From Actinoplanes octamycinicus (lineage in GTDB: Bacteria; Actinomycetota; Actinomycetes; Mycobacteriales; Micromonosporaceae), in NCBI RefSeq assembly GCF_014205225.1, contig NZ_JACHNB010000001.1, positions 2,709,501 through 2,773,500 on the forward strand: a stretch of DNA of 64,000 bases, given 5' to 3'. Below, piece by piece: positions 24,947-34,614 of this stretch (position 1 is its first letter; the number at the start of each line of letters is the position of its first letter). The notes under the pieces were generated by a model. That model made no database searches and had not been told where the DNA came from. It saw nothing but the letters and a program-made list of their open reading frames with translations. The translations under genes and the position numbers were made by a program.

Positions 24947-26380
24947 TCACGCCTTCACCAGCCAACGACGGACCTTTTTACGCCGTGACGCCCGCACCAG
25001 CGCGGGGACAGCGATGAGAGTCTCCTTACCCACGGCCTCCTGCCGGCCGTAGAGAACGCCGAAATAGAAACTGTCCGGCCCGATTTCATGCAGTGTTTCC
25101 CGGGCGATCGTGGAGTCCTGGTGCGCGCCCAGGCCGTCCTGCAGGGCGGTCAGCGACTTGACCAGCCGCTTGGCCGGCTTGCCGGACTCGGGGGTGATCA
25201 GCTCGACGGCGTACCGCGCCTGCTTGTACTTCTTGCGGGCCGCGTGCAGCTCCTCGTCGACGCCGTCGGCCAGCGCGGTGTCCAGCCGCTCGTCCGCCTT
25301 GGCGAGCACCTTGCGGGCCCGCTCGGCCGGGTTGCGGGTGTCCGGCAGCGGGGTGTCGGCGAGCGCGTCGATCCGGTCCAGCAGCTCCAGGTAGCGGTCC
25401 GAGTCGAGGGCGGCGACCAGCTCCTCGCGGCCCTTGGCCACCCGGTGCTCCAGCGCCGCCCGGATCCGGTTGCCGGCGGACTGGAACTCCGGGCCGGCGT
25501 CACCCAGCCCGGCCAGCAGCTTGCCCTCCAGCACCTGCGGGTCGCGGACCGCGCCCAGCGTCCCGGCCAGCCAGCGCAGCTCGTCGCCGAGCCCGTCGGT
25601 GGCCGGCTCCGGGAACCAGCGGCGGAAACTCTTCAGCGTGCTGCGCAGCCGCCGGGTGGCGACCCGCATCTTGTGCACGGCCTCCTCGTCACCCCGCCGG
25701 GCCGCCGGATCGTGCTCGATGATCGCGTCACGTTGCTCGCGGACGTACCGGGAAACGGGGTTGATCTTGTCGTGCCGGTCCGGCTGGGACGCGGCGAGCC
25801 GGCCGGCCAGCGCGCGGGACAGCTTGGACGGGCCGGCAGCGGGCGTGGCACCGGCCTTGAGCAGCACCTTCTCCACCGCGGCGAGCAGTTTCTCGTCGCC
25901 GTCGACCAGCTCGACCTCGACCTCCTGCCAGGCGCTGTGGTCGTCGCCGGCGTCGGCCCGGACCTGGTCCTGGGCGATCAGTGCGAGGGTGCGGCCGGAG
26001 TCGTCGCGCAGCGGGGTCTCCACCCGGTGGGTCCGCAGCCGGCACACCGGCTCCAGCGGGTGGCGCCGGACATAGGTGCGGACCAGGGCGCGCAGCTCGT
26101 CCGGGACCTGCTCGCTCGCGCCGGGCATCCGGTGCTCCTTGCGGCCGCTGCCGTCGGCCGGCGTCTTCAGGTGCCAGCCCGCGTCGTGCCCCCCGGAGCG
26201 GCGGCGAAGAGTCCGACGGTTTTTCGTCAACCGGAGGTCGTGCGTGTCGAAGTAGGTGGCGTCGAGGTCGTGGGTCTCGGCGCCGTCGGACCGCGTGATG
26301 CCGGCGACACCGGTCAGGTCCGGAAGTTCGAAGGACTCGGGGACGTCGTACTTGCGTTCGGTCTCGGTCGCGGTCTCCAC
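24947..26380 (-). CDS. CYTH and CHAD domain protein
   Basis: 477 residues from GTG 26380. The N-terminal CYTH domain (about 1-200) starts with the signature ETERKYDVP (E-x-E-x-K) and acts on or binds triphosphates. The C-terminal CHAD domain (about 215-470) is alpha-helical and rich in conserved His/Arg: EEAVHKMRVATRRLRSTL, LRWLAGTLGAVRDPQVL and ELHAARKKYKQARYAVEL. CHAD domains bind inorganic polyphosphate. Position directly before ppk2 supports that role. The start is the only one that begins the CYTH domain correctly; no strong Shine-Dalgarno is seen. Confidence 0.93.
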   Translation of the reverse strand: METATETERKYDVPESFELPDLTGVAGITRSDGAETHDLDATYFDTHDLRLTKNRRTLRRRSGGHDAGWHLKTPADGSGRKEHRMPGASEQVPDELRALVRTYVRRHPLEPVCRLRTHRVETPLRDDSGRTLALIAQDQVRADAGDDHSAWQEVEVELVDGDEKLLAAVEKVLLKAGATPAAGPSKLSRALAGRLAASQPDRHDKINPVSRYVREQRDAIIEHDPAARRGDEEAVHKMRVATRRLRSTLKSFRRWFPEPATDGLGDELRWLAGTLGAVRDPQVLEGKLLAGLGDAGPEFQSAGNRIRAALEHRVAKGREELVAALDSDRYLELLDRIDALADTPLPDTRNPAERARKVLAKADERLDTALADGVDEELHAARKKYKQARYAVELITPESGKPAKRLVKSLTALQDGLGAHQDSTIARETLHEIGPDSFYFGVLYGRQEAVGKETLIAVPALVRASRRKKVRRWLVKA

Positions 26381-26476
26381 CCGATCAATGGTGCCCGCCC
26401 GGACCGTTTCGACACAGCGATGTCTCAGGTTGCCCTGGCATCGTGAAATTCTGCCTCGGTTGTTGGGAGTCGCTGT

Positions 26477-26647
26477 ATGGAGAAGTCGGATCGTCGCCAG
26501 GTCCCGCTCGCGGGGTTGCGGTTGATCGGAGCCGGTGCGGTGCTCGGGCTGGCGCTCGCGGCGCCGGCGGGCCCGGCGCAGGCCGCGCCGCCGCGTCCGG
26601 ACGCCGCCCCGACGGCCGAGCACGACGCCCCCAACCCGGACCGCTGA
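26477..26647 (+). CDS. Small secreted peptide (candidate)
   Basis: 56 residues from ATG 26477, with GGGAG (26465-26469) seven bases upstream. It reads as a signal peptide: charged start (MEKSDRRQ), hydrophobic core (GLRLIGAGAVLGLALAAPAG) and a likely AQA-A cleavage. The mature part would be only about 20 residues, Pro/Ala/Asp-rich (PPRPDAAPTAEHDAPNPDR). It is divergent from the CYTH-CHAD gene with a 96-base gap. No family known; the signal-like pattern and ribosome site are the support. Confidence 0.5.
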   Translation: MEKSDRRQVPLAGLRLIGAGAVLGLALAAPAGPAQAAPPRPDAAPTAEHDAPNPDR

Positions 26648-26711
26648 CCGGTTCCCGCTCCGCTGCGGGCTGTTTCCCGGTACGCGGGTAGGCGCTTCCG
26701 GACTCCCGCTC

Positions 26712-27059
26712 TCAGAGGCGGGCCGAGCGGCTGGTGTGCAGGTAGAGCGCGCGGGAATAGTTGGCCGACGCCGCCCCGTAATACATGCTCGCCAAGGACA
26801 CGTAGAAGTTGTTGTTGGTGATCGCGTTCTTCGCGGCCGTCGACGCCGACCAGCGGATCTCCGCGTCCGTGGTCCCGATGCCCCGGCGCTCGCAGCGCAG
26901 CCGGTTCATCTCCTTGCCGGTCTTCCACATGTTCAGCGCGTTCTCGGCCTCGCGCATCATCGCCCGAGCCTGCTCCAGCATCGCCTCGGCCTGTGCCCAG
27001 GCGTCCCGCTCGTCAGAGTCGCGGAACCGCTCGTCGTGGTGAAAAAGGCTCGCTGACAT
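26712..27059 (-). CDS. Hypothetical helical protein
   Basis: 115 residues from ATG 27059, preceded by GGGAGGTGG; the frame opens 24 bases earlier but this start has the ribosome site. No family recognised. The N-terminal half is a charged helix rich in Ala/Glu/Met ([20 protein letters not shown]). The second half has polar aromatic stretches ([33 protein letters not shown]). There is no signal or membrane helix. It stands alone between the small peptide gene and msrA. Confidence 0.75.
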   Translation of the reverse strand: MSASLFHHDERFRDSDERDAWAQAEAMLEQARAMMREAENALNMWKTGKEMNRLRCERRGIGTTDAEIRWSASTAAKNAITNNNFYVSLASMYYGAASANYSRALYLHTSRSARL

Positions 27060-27192
27060 CGATCCACCTCCCGCCCGTCTCACTTCCGAGTGTGCGGCGG
27101 GAGGTCGGGACCTGTCGATTTTTGTACCTCGACGGCGTGAACACTTCCGGTCAAACGCGCCGCGCCGGAAGATCCGGCGCGGCGCCGTGCGG

Positions 27193-27857
<665 letters not shown>

Positions 27858-27861
<4 letters not shown>

Positions 27862-28304
27862 TCCCTTCGTCCGCTGTCTGTAACGCCGAGGCGGCGGTAT
27901 TCCTTACCGATGTTCTCGGCGAACTCCGCGGCCTCCTCGTCGCCGGCGTACTTGTGCCGGGGCCAGAAGAACCCGCGCAGGCCGTCGCCCTTGGTCCGGG
28001 GCACGACGTGGGTGTGCAGGTGCGGCACCGACTGGGAGACGAGGTTGTTCATCGCGACGAAGGTCCCGGTGGTGCCGAGGGCCGCGGGCACCGCCGCGCT
28101 GAGGCGCTGCACCAGCCCGAAATACCCGCCGATCAGGTCGGCGGGGAGCTCGGTGAGCTGGACGATGTGGGGGCGGGGCACCACCAGGACGTGCCCTTTG
28201 AACACCGGCCGGGTGTCGAGGAAGGCCAGCCCGGACGGCTCGTCGGCGACCTTGAACGCCGGGACATCGCCCGCCACGATTCCACAGAACACGCAGTCCG
28301 CCAC
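27858..28304 (-). CDS. HIT family nucleotide hydrolase
   Basis: 148 residues. The histidine triad is PHLHTHVVP (His95, His97, His99). An N-terminal C-x2-C pair (DCVFCGIV) suits the zinc site seen in HinT-like proteins. HIT enzymes hydrolyse nucleoside phosphoramidates or dinucleotides such as Ap4A. The GTG start at 28304 faces the cystathionine gamma-synthase gene across only 24 bases. A -10-like TAGTCT lies six bases upstream, so the transcript is probably leaderless. MsrA follows with a four-base overlap. Confidence 0.93.
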
Positions 28305-28328
28305 GGAGTGAGACTAGCCTTGCGCTAC
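28305..28328. promoter_or_regulatory. Divergent promoter with overlapping -10 boxes
   Basis: AGACTAGCCT (28311-28320) contains TAGCCT for the plus strand and TAGTCT for the minus strand, overlapping by two bases at TA. The plus-strand box is eight bases before ATG 28329 and the minus-strand box six bases before GTG 28304, both leaderless spacings. The -35 regions would lie inside the opposite genes. Initiation at one box would physically exclude the other. Confidence 0.5.
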
Positions 28329-29480
28329 ATGACAACCGATCAGTACGGGTTCGACACCCTCGCCATCCACGCGGGCCAGGACCCGGACCCCCGCACCGGC
28401 GCGGTGGTTCCGCCGATCTACCAGACGAGCACGTACGCACAGGACGCGGTGGGCGCCCCGCGGCTCGGCTACGAGTACAGCCGGTCCGGCAACCCGACCA
28501 GGGACGCGCTGCAGGAGTGCCTCGCGGCGATCGAGGGCGGCCGGCGCGGGCTGGCCTTCGCCAGTGGCCTCGCGGCCGAGGACACCCTGCTGCGGACGAT
28601 CTGCCGGCCCGGCGACCACGTGGTCATCCCGAACGACGCGTACGGCGGCACCTACCGGCTCTTCGCGAAGGTCGCCGAGCGCTGGGGCCTGGACTGGACC
28701 GCCGCCCCGCTGGACGACCCGGACGCGGTGCGCGCCGCGTTCCGCCCCGGCCACACCCGGCTGATCTGGGCCGAGACGCCGACCAACCCGCTGCTGAACA
28801 TCGCCGACATCCCGGCGCTGGCCGCGCTCGCCCACGAGTACGACGCGCTGCTCGCGGTGGACAACACGTTCGCCTCGCCGTACCTGCAGCAGCCGCTCGC
28901 GCTGGGCGCCGACGTGGTGATCCACTCCACCACGAAGTACCTGGGTGGACATTCCGACGTGGTCGGCGGCGCGCTGGTGGTGGCGGACCCCGGCCTCGGC
29001 GACGAGCTGGGCTTCCACCAGAACGCGATGGGCGCGGTGAACGGTCCGTTCGACGCGTGGCTGACCCTGCGCGGGATCAAGACCCTCGGCGTACGGATGG
29101 ATCGGCACTGTGACAACGCCGAGCGGATCGTCGGCTTCCTGAGCGAGCACAAGAAGGTGTCCAGCGTGCTCTACCCGGGGCTGGACACCCACCCGGGTCA
29201 CGAGACCGCGGCCAAGCAGATGCGCCGGTTCGGCGGCATGGTGTCGTTCCGCGCGGCGGGTGGCGCCGAGCAGGCGATCGAGATCTGCAACCGGGCGAAG
29301 CTCTTCGTGCTCGCCGAGTCGCTGGGCGGCGTCGAGTCGCTGATCGAGCACCCGGGGCAGATGACACATCTGTCGGCTGCGGGCTCAGCGCTTGAAGTTC
29401 CCGCCGATCTCGTGCGACTGTCTGTCGGCATCGAAACCGTTGACGATCTGCTCGCCGATCTGGAGCAGGCGCTCGGCTAG
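28329..29480 (+). CDS. metB: Cystathionine gamma-synthase
   Basis: A PLP enzyme of the Cys/Met metabolism family joining an activated homoserine to cysteine (forward transsulfuration); a gamma-lyase activity cannot be excluded by sequence. 383 residues. PLP lysine is Lys203 in HSTTKYLGGHSDVVGG; YEYSRSGNPTRDALQ binds the phosphate of the neighbouring subunit's cofactor; ASGLAAEDTLL and DNTFASPYLQQPL are family motifs. Start: ATG 28329, only 24 bases from the HIT gene. It complements the cystathionine beta-synthase at 17903. Confidence 0.94.
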   Translation: MTTDQYGFDTLAIHAGQDPDPRTGAVVPPIYQTSTYAQDAVGAPRLGYEYSRSGNPTRDALQECLAAIEGGRRGLAFASGLAAEDTLLRTICRPGDHVVIPNDAYGGTYRLFAKVAERWGLDWTAAPLDDPDAVRAAFRPGHTRLIWAETPTNPLLNIADIPALAALAHEYDALLAVDNTFASPYLQQPLALGADVVIHSTTKYLGGHSDVVGGALVVADPGLGDELGFHQNAMGAVNGPFDAWLTLRGIKTLGVRMDRHCDNAERIVGFLSEHKKVSSVLYPGLDTHPGHETAAKQMRRFGGMVSFRAAGGAEQAIEICNRAKLFVLAESLGGVESLIEHPGQMTHLSAAGSALEVPADLVRLSVGIETVDDLLADLEQALG

Positions 29481-29508
29481 GGACTTCGGGACGCGGGAGA
29501 GTTCGCGC

Positions 29509-30867
29509 ATGGACAGCACGACCTGGGTGGGCGCCACCGCGAAGCAGATCGCCCGGGCGGTGCGGCGCGGGGATACCAACGCCACCCAGGTCGTGGCCGA
29601 CCACCTGGAACAGATCGCCATCTCGGACCCGGCGCTCGGCGCGTTCCGGGTGGTCCGCGGCGGTGAGGCGATCGCCGAGGCGGAGAAGGTCGACGAGCAG
29701 GAGGACCTGGCGAACCTGCCGCTGGCCGGGGTGCCGGTGGCGGTCAAGGAGAACACCGGCGTGGCCGGCCTGCCGACCTGGCACGGCTCGGCCGCGGCCC
29801 GCACCCGCGAGGTGGCCGAGGAGGACCACGAGGTGGTCCGCCGGCTCCGCGGGGCGGGCGCGGTGGTGGTCGGCGTCACCAAGATGCCGGAGATGGGCCT
29901 CTGGGCGGTCACCGACGACGAGGACGGGGCCACCCGCAACCCCTGGGACCTGGAGCGCACCCCCGGCGGCTCGTCCGGTGGCTCGGCCGCCGCGGTGGCC
30001 GCCGGGCTGGTCCCGATGGCCCAGGGCAACGACGGGCTCGGCTCGATCCGGATCCCGGCGGCCTGCTGCGGCCTGGTCGGGCTCAAGCCGGGCCGCGGCG
30101 TGGTGCCGGTCGACTTCGGCGACATGGACTGGTTCGGCCTGGTGGAGAACGGCGTGCTGACCACCACGGTGGCGGACGCCGCGCTCGGCTTCAGCGTGCT
30201 CTCCGGGCAGGCCCCGGTGAAACTGGTCGAGCCGGCGAAACTGCGGGTCGGCGTGTCGCTGCGCTCGCCGATCTCCGGGGTGAAACCGGACGAGGCGAAC
30301 GTCTCGGCGGTCGCCACCGCGTCGAAACTGCTGGTCGAGGCGGGGCACGACACGATCAAGGCGGATCCGCGCTACCCCACCGGGGTGCAGCTCGGCGTGC
30401 TGGCCACCTGGTTCGCGGGGGCGTACCGGAACTCGGAAGGTCTTGATCTGCGCAGTCTGCAGCCGCGCACCCAGCGGCACATCCGGCTGGGCAAGGCGGC
30501 GATGCGGGCCGGCCTGGTCCGGCAGTCGCAGCGCGACGGGTGGCGGGAGCGGTCCATCCGGTTCTTCGCCGACCGCAACGTGGACCTGCTGCTCACCCCG
30601 GCGCTGGCCACCGCGCCGCCGCCGGCCCTGCAGTACTCGTCGATCCCGTGGTACCGCAACATGCGGGCGAACGCGGAGTACGCGCCGTACGCCGCGCCGT
30701 GGAACTTCGCCGGGCTGCCGGCCATCGTGGTGCCGGTCGGCTTCCGGCCGGACGGGCTGCCGCTGGCCGTGCAGCTGGTCGGCCCGCCCGACTCGGAGCT
30801 GCTGCTGCTCTCCGTGGCCGGGCAGTTCGAGGTGCAGAACCCCTGGCAGCGTCACGCCCTCGTGTGA
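29509..30867 (+). CDS. Amidase signature family protein
   Basis: 452 residues from ATG 29509, 28 bases after metB. Amidase-signature residues are all present: Lys80 (AGVPVAVKENTGVAG), the GGSSGGS run at about 153-159 and the nucleophilic Ser179 in DGLGSIRIPAACCGLVGLKP. The family hydrolyses amide bonds in diverse substrates, and GatA belongs to it, but no gatB or gatC is nearby, so a catabolic or unknown amidase is more likely. It probably shares a transcript with metB. Confidence 0.9.
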   Translation: MDSTTWVGATAKQIARAVRRGDTNATQVVADHLEQIAISDPALGAFRVVRGGEAIAEAEKVDEQEDLANLPLAGVPVAVKENTGVAGLPTWHGSAAARTREVAEEDHEVVRRLRGAGAVVVGVTKMPEMGLWAVTDDEDGATRNPWDLERTPGGSSGGSAAAVAAGLVPMAQGNDGLGSIRIPAACCGLVGLKPGRGVVPVDFGDMDWFGLVENGVLTTTVADAALGFSVLSGQAPVKLVEPAKLRVGVSLRSPISGVKPDEANVSAVATASKLLVEAGHDTIKADPRYPTGVQLGVLATWFAGAYRNSEGLDLRSLQPRTQRHIRLGKAAMRAGLVRQSQRDGWRERSIRFFADRNVDLLLTPALATAPPPALQYSSIPWYRNMRANAEYAPYAAPWNFAGLPAIVVPVGFRPDGLPLAVQLVGPPDSELLLLSVAGQFEVQNPWQRHALV

Positions 30868-30899
30868 CGCCGCCGGCCCGGGTGGCAGGATGGGCAGCC

Positions 30900-32135
30900 A
30901 TGACCGACCTGCTCGCCCTGGCCGACGTCGAAGCCGCCCGGGATCTGCTCGGCGGGGTCGTGAAGACCACGCCGCTGGTGACCTCCCGCCCGCTCACTGA
31001 GATCACCGGGGTGCCGGTCTGGCTCAAGTGCGAGAACCAGCAGCGGGCCGGGTCGTACAAGGTGCGCGGGGCCTACACCCGGATCGCCCGCCTCTCCGAC
31101 GCGGAGCGGGCCCGGGGCGTGGTCGCGGCCAGCGCCGGCAACCACGCGCAGGGCGTGGCGCTCGCCGCCGGGCTGCTCGGCATCAAGGCGACCGTCTTCA
31201 TGCCGGAGGGCGCGCCGCTGCCCAAGGTGACCGCGACCAAGGGGTACGGCGCCTCCGTCGAGTACGCCGGGACCAGCGTCGACGACGCGCTCGCCGCGGC
31301 CGCCGACTTCGCCCGGCAGACCGGCGCGGTGCTGATCCACCCGTTCGACCACCCGGACGTGATCGCCGGCCAGGGCACGGTGGCGCTGGAGATCCTGGAG
31401 CAGTGCCCGGAGGCGGCCACCATCATCACCGCGGTCGGCGGCGGCGGGCTGATCTCCGGTCTCGCGGTCGCGGCCAAGGCGCTCCGGCCCGACCTGCGGA
31501 TCGTCGGGGTGCAGGCGAGCGGGGCGGCGGCCTTCCCGCCCTCGCTGGCCGCCGGCGCGCCGCAGAAGCTGGACTCGTGCCTGACCATCGCCGACGGCAT
31601 CGCGGTGATGCGGCCCGGCGAGCTGACCTTCGCGCACGTCGCGAAGCTGGTCGACGAGGTGGTCACGGTCACCGACGAGGACCTGTCGGCGGCCCTGCTG
31701 GTGCTGCTGGAGCGGCACAAGATGGTGGTCGAGCCGGCCGGCGCGGCCGCGGTGGCCGCCCTGCTCACCGGGGCGTACGTGCCGGCTCGCGACGGCGGCC
31801 CGGTGGTGGCGATCCTGTCCGGCGGCAACATCGACCCGATGCTGCTGCTCAAGGTGATCGAGCACGGGCTCGCCTCGGCCGGGCGCTACCTGCGCCTCGC
31901 GGTCCGCTGCACCGACCGGCCCGGCCAGCTGGTCGGGATGCTCCGGGAGATCGCCGACCAGCGGGCCAACATCGTCGACGTGGTGCACTCCCGGCAGAGC
32001 CCGCGGCTCGGTTTCGGCGAGGTGGAGGTGGCGCTGTCCGTCGAGACCCGCGGCCCGGCCCACTCGTCGGCGCTGATCAGCGCCCTCCGCGACGCCGGTT
32101 ACCGGGTCTCCCTGCTGGCCGACGCCACCCCCTGA
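30900..32135 (+). CDS. ilvA: Threonine ammonia-lyase (dehydratase) with ACT domain
   Basis: Deaminates threonine to 2-oxobutanoate, feeding isoleucine synthesis. 411 residues. PLP lysine is Lys54 in AGSYKVRGAYTR; the substrate loop is ASAGNHAQGVALAA; the phosphate loop is AVGGGGLISGLAVAAK. A single C-terminal ACT domain (about 330-411, LRLAVRCTDRPGQLVGMLRE) is seen, so it is the shorter type rather than the two-ACT IlvA of E. coli. It starts at ATG 30900, 32 bases after the amidase. Confidence 0.94.
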   Translation: MTDLLALADVEAARDLLGGVVKTTPLVTSRPLTEITGVPVWLKCENQQRAGSYKVRGAYTRIARLSDAERARGVVAASAGNHAQGVALAAGLLGIKATVFMPEGAPLPKVTATKGYGASVEYAGTSVDDALAAAADFARQTGAVLIHPFDHPDVIAGQGTVALEILEQCPEAATIITAVGGGGLISGLAVAAKALRPDLRIVGVQASGAAAFPPSLAAGAPQKLDSCLTIADGIAVMRPGELTFAHVAKLVDEVVTVTDEDLSAALLVLLERHKMVVEPAGAAAVAALLTGAYVPARDGGPVVAILSGGNIDPMLLLKVIEHGLASAGRYLRLAVRCTDRPGQLVGMLREIADQRANIVDVVHSRQSPRLGFGEVEVALSVETRGPAHSSALISALRDAGYRVSLLADATP

Positions 32136-32180
32136 CCCCGGGGTTGCGGGTCGCCGCCCCGCCCTGGATGATCTTGACCC

Positions 32181-33440
32181 GTGTCGATGGTGTCGGTGGG
32201 GGAGAGCTGCCCGAAGTGCGCGGCGGCGACGATCAGCAAGCGGTCCGCCGAGCCCTGGTGCCCGGCCTGTGAGTGGAACCTGGACCGGTTCGAGGCGGAC
32301 CGGGCGCCGGAGATCGGCTGGCGCTGGGTGGACCGGCGCCTGTTCGGCACCGCGTACTGGCTGACCGAGCGGCAGTTCGCCGAGCTCAAGGGCGCGCCGC
32401 TGGCCGGCCGCCGGGCATCGGCGGCCCGGATCGCCACGATCGTCCTGTCCGTGGTGCTGCTCGCCGCGGTCGGCGCGCTGCTGGTGACCGGGGTCTGGCT
32501 GCTCACCTACGACTTCTTCACGCCGGTCAACCTGATCGGGCTGGTGCTGGTGCTGATCGCGGTGGTGCTCCGGCCGCGGCTGGGCCGATTGTCCCGGCTC
32601 GCTGCGGGCGCGCAGCAGCTGGACCGGGCCACCGCGCCAGCGCTTTTCGACGTGATCGAGCGGGTGGCGGGGGCGATCGGCGCGCCGATACCGGACGTGG
32701 TGCTGCTCTCCGCCGACCGGAACGCGTTCACCGCGACGATCGGGGTGCGCCGCCAGCGGGTGCTCTGCCTGGGCGCCCCGCTCTGGGCGGTGCTGGACCC
32801 GCAGGAACGGGTCGCGCTGCTCGGGCACGAGCTGGGTCACTTCGTGAACGGGGACGTGCGGCGCGGGGTGGTGACCCAGGCTGCGGTGACCACTCTCGGA
32901 CAGGTCGCGTACCTGCTGGCGCCCCGGGGACGTCGCAGCGGCTTCGTCGAGATGGTGGTCGACTTCCTGGCCCGGACGGCGGCCAGGTTCTTCTTGTCGG
33001 TGCACCTGGTGCTGGTGTGGATCAGCATGCGTGACTCGCAGCGCGCCGAGTACCTGGCCGACGAGATGGCGGCGCGGGCGGCCGGCAGCGAGGCCGCGAT
33101 CCGGCTGTGCGACCAGTTCCTGTTCGACGAGGCGATCGACACCGTGGTGCGGCGGGAGGCGCGGGCCGGGAACGGGGCGGCGGCCTGGCGGACTGCGGCG
33201 GGACAGGCGCGGACCGGGCTGTCCGCGGACGTTCCGGCGTATCGACAGCTCAGTCGGCGTACCGAAGCGTCGCTTTTCGCCTCTCATCCGCCTTTCGGCC
33301 TGCGGGCCGGGCTGATCGCCGGGCGGGAGGCGCAGCCGGCCGCGGTGGTGCTGACCGAGGCGGAGCGGGCCCGGATGGACGACGAGCTCGCGGCGCACTA
33401 CGAGCGAGTGCGCCGCGAGCTCGTTGCCGCGAACTGGTGA
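32181..33440 (+). CDS. M48 family membrane metalloprotease with N-terminal zinc ribbon
   Basis: 419 residues from GTG 32181. A four-cysteine zinc ribbon (CPKC ... CPAC) is followed by two membrane helices (TIVLSVVLLAAVGALLVTGVW and NLIGLVLVLIAVVL). The metallopeptidase signature HELGHFVNGD lies near residue 214 and the third ligand in RAEYLADEMAARA. Members are HtpX-like membrane proteases; the topology suggests an active site on the cytoplasmic face. The zinc ribbon at the front is the less usual part. Its stop is three bases from the greA stop (convergent). Confidence 0.9.
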   Translation: MSMVSVGESCPKCAAATISKRSAEPWCPACEWNLDRFEADRAPEIGWRWVDRRLFGTAYWLTERQFAELKGAPLAGRRASAARIATIVLSVVLLAAVGALLVTGVWLLTYDFFTPVNLIGLVLVLIAVVLRPRLGRLSRLAAGAQQLDRATAPALFDVIERVAGAIGAPIPDVVLLSADRNAFTATIGVRRQRVLCLGAPLWAVLDPQERVALLGHELGHFVNGDVRRGVVTQAAVTTLGQVAYLLAPRGRRSGFVEMVVDFLARTAARFFLSVHLVLVWISMRDSQRAEYLADEMAARAAGSEAAIRLCDQFLFDEAIDTVVRREARAGNGAAAWRTAAGQARTGLSADVPAYRQLSRRTEASLFASHPPFGLRAGLIAGREAQPAAVVLTEAERARMDDELAAHYERVRRELVAANW

Positions 33441-33443
33441 GGG

Positions 33444-33938
33444 TCAGCCCTCGAAGGCGCCGAACTTGACCACGGTGACCTTGATGTCGGCGCCGCTGGG
33501 GGCCGTGTAGGTCACGGTCTGGCCGGGGCGGGCGCCGAGGATCGCCTTGCCGAGCGCCGACTCCGGGCTGTAGACGGTCAGGTCGGTGGTCGACGAGATC
33601 TCCCGCGAGCCGAGCAGGAACGTCTCGGTGTCGGCCTGGTCGTCGTCGAAGTAGATCGTCACGACCGAGCCGGGCACCACCGAGTCGGCGGCCTGGACCT
33701 CGCCGACCTCGGAGTTGCGCAGGAACTCCTTCAAGTACAGGATCCGGCCCTCCTGGCGGCTCTGCTCCTCGCGGGCCGCGTGGTAGCCGCCGTTCTCCCG
33801 GAGGTCGCCCTCCTCGCGCCGGGCGTTGATCTCCGCCGCTATCGCCGGCCGGCCTGCGATCAACTCGTCGAGCTCGGCCTGCAGCCGGTCGTATGCGTCC
33901 TGGGAGAGCCAGGTCTTCGGGGCCTGGGAACTGGACAC
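33444..33938 (-). CDS. greA: Transcription elongation factor GreA
   Basis: Rescues backtracked RNA polymerase by stimulating cleavage of the nascent RNA. 164 residues from GTG 33938, with AAGGAGA upstream. The N-terminal antiparallel coiled coil (about 8-80, LSQDAYDRLQAELDELIAGR) includes the tip region EINARREEGDLRENGGYH that carries the acidic residues reaching the active site. The C-terminal FKBP-like domain ends VTYTAPSGADIKVTVVKFG. The greA-DUF4307 / mca order is the same as in mycobacteria. Confidence 0.95.
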   Translation of the reverse strand: MSSSQAPKTWLSQDAYDRLQAELDELIAGRPAIAAEINARREEGDLRENGGYHAAREEQSRQEGRILYLKEFLRNSEVGEVQAADSVVPGSVVTIYFDDDQADTETFLLGSREISSTTDLTVYSPESALGKAILGARPGQTVTYTAPSGADIKVTVVKFGAFEG

Positions 33939-34074
33939 GGTCGATCTCCTTGCTGGACAGGAAGTGCGAAAAGCTGGGACGGGCAGTGCACAACTGAGTG
34001 CGTCGGAAACGCAGCGAATCACCAACCTTACCAGCGGTACGCCGTACGCCGGCTCGGTCGATCTCCGGACCGGG

Positions 34075-34497
34075 TCAGCCGGCCGGGCGGCAGCTCATCA
34101 CGTCGCCCACCGAGGCGCGCGCGGTGGTCGGCACGGTCTCCGCGACCACCACCTCGCCGCCGCCGTCCGGGGCGGGCACCGTCACGGTCCGGGTGCCCAG
34201 CTCGTAGCCCTGGTAGTCACGGGCGCGCAGCACGCACGAGGCGGTCTCGCCGGCCGGCACCCGGACCCGGAACTTGATCACCATGGCGGTGTCGGCCGGC
34301 TCGTTCCAGCCGATGATCTCCGGGCTGTAGTTGGTCTGCCCGAATTTCTGGTAATAGGCCCAGGTCAGCCCGAGGGCGCCGACGCCGAAGACGACAGCGG
34401 CCACGATCAGGGCCAGCGGGCGGCGCCGGCGGCCGTCCCGGCGCCGGCCATACCGCCCGGGCGGGAAAACCGGGGTTGTGGCGCGCGTCTCGCTCAC
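34075..34497 (-). CDS. DUF4307 membrane protein
   Basis: 140 residues from GTG 34497, with GAGGG eight bases upstream. A basic cytoplasmic N-terminus (RYGRRRDGRRRRP) is followed by one membrane helix (LALIVAAVVFGVGALGLTWA) and a small external beta-rich domain (VIKFRVRVPAGETASCVLRA, ASVGDVMSCRPAG) with two cysteines that could pair. The family is DUF4307, found next to mca and greA across actinobacteria; its function is not known. Divergent from mca by 117 bases. Confidence 0.92.
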   Translation of the reverse strand: MSETRATTPVFPPGRYGRRRDGRRRRPLALIVAAVVFGVGALGLTWAYYQKFGQTNYSPEIIGWNEPADTAMVIKFRVRVPAGETASCVLRARDYQGYELGTRTVTVPAPDGGGEVVVAETVPTTARASVGDVMSCRPAG

Positions 34498-34614
34498 CTG
34501 GCAGCCCTCTCGTGCGTTTGTCGTCGGGGGATCGGCAAGAATGGCAGTGTTTCATCATCGCAGCCGAGCTCGGCCTGCTGGCTGGCAGGCCAGGTCGAGA
34601 GGGTCTTAACAACT

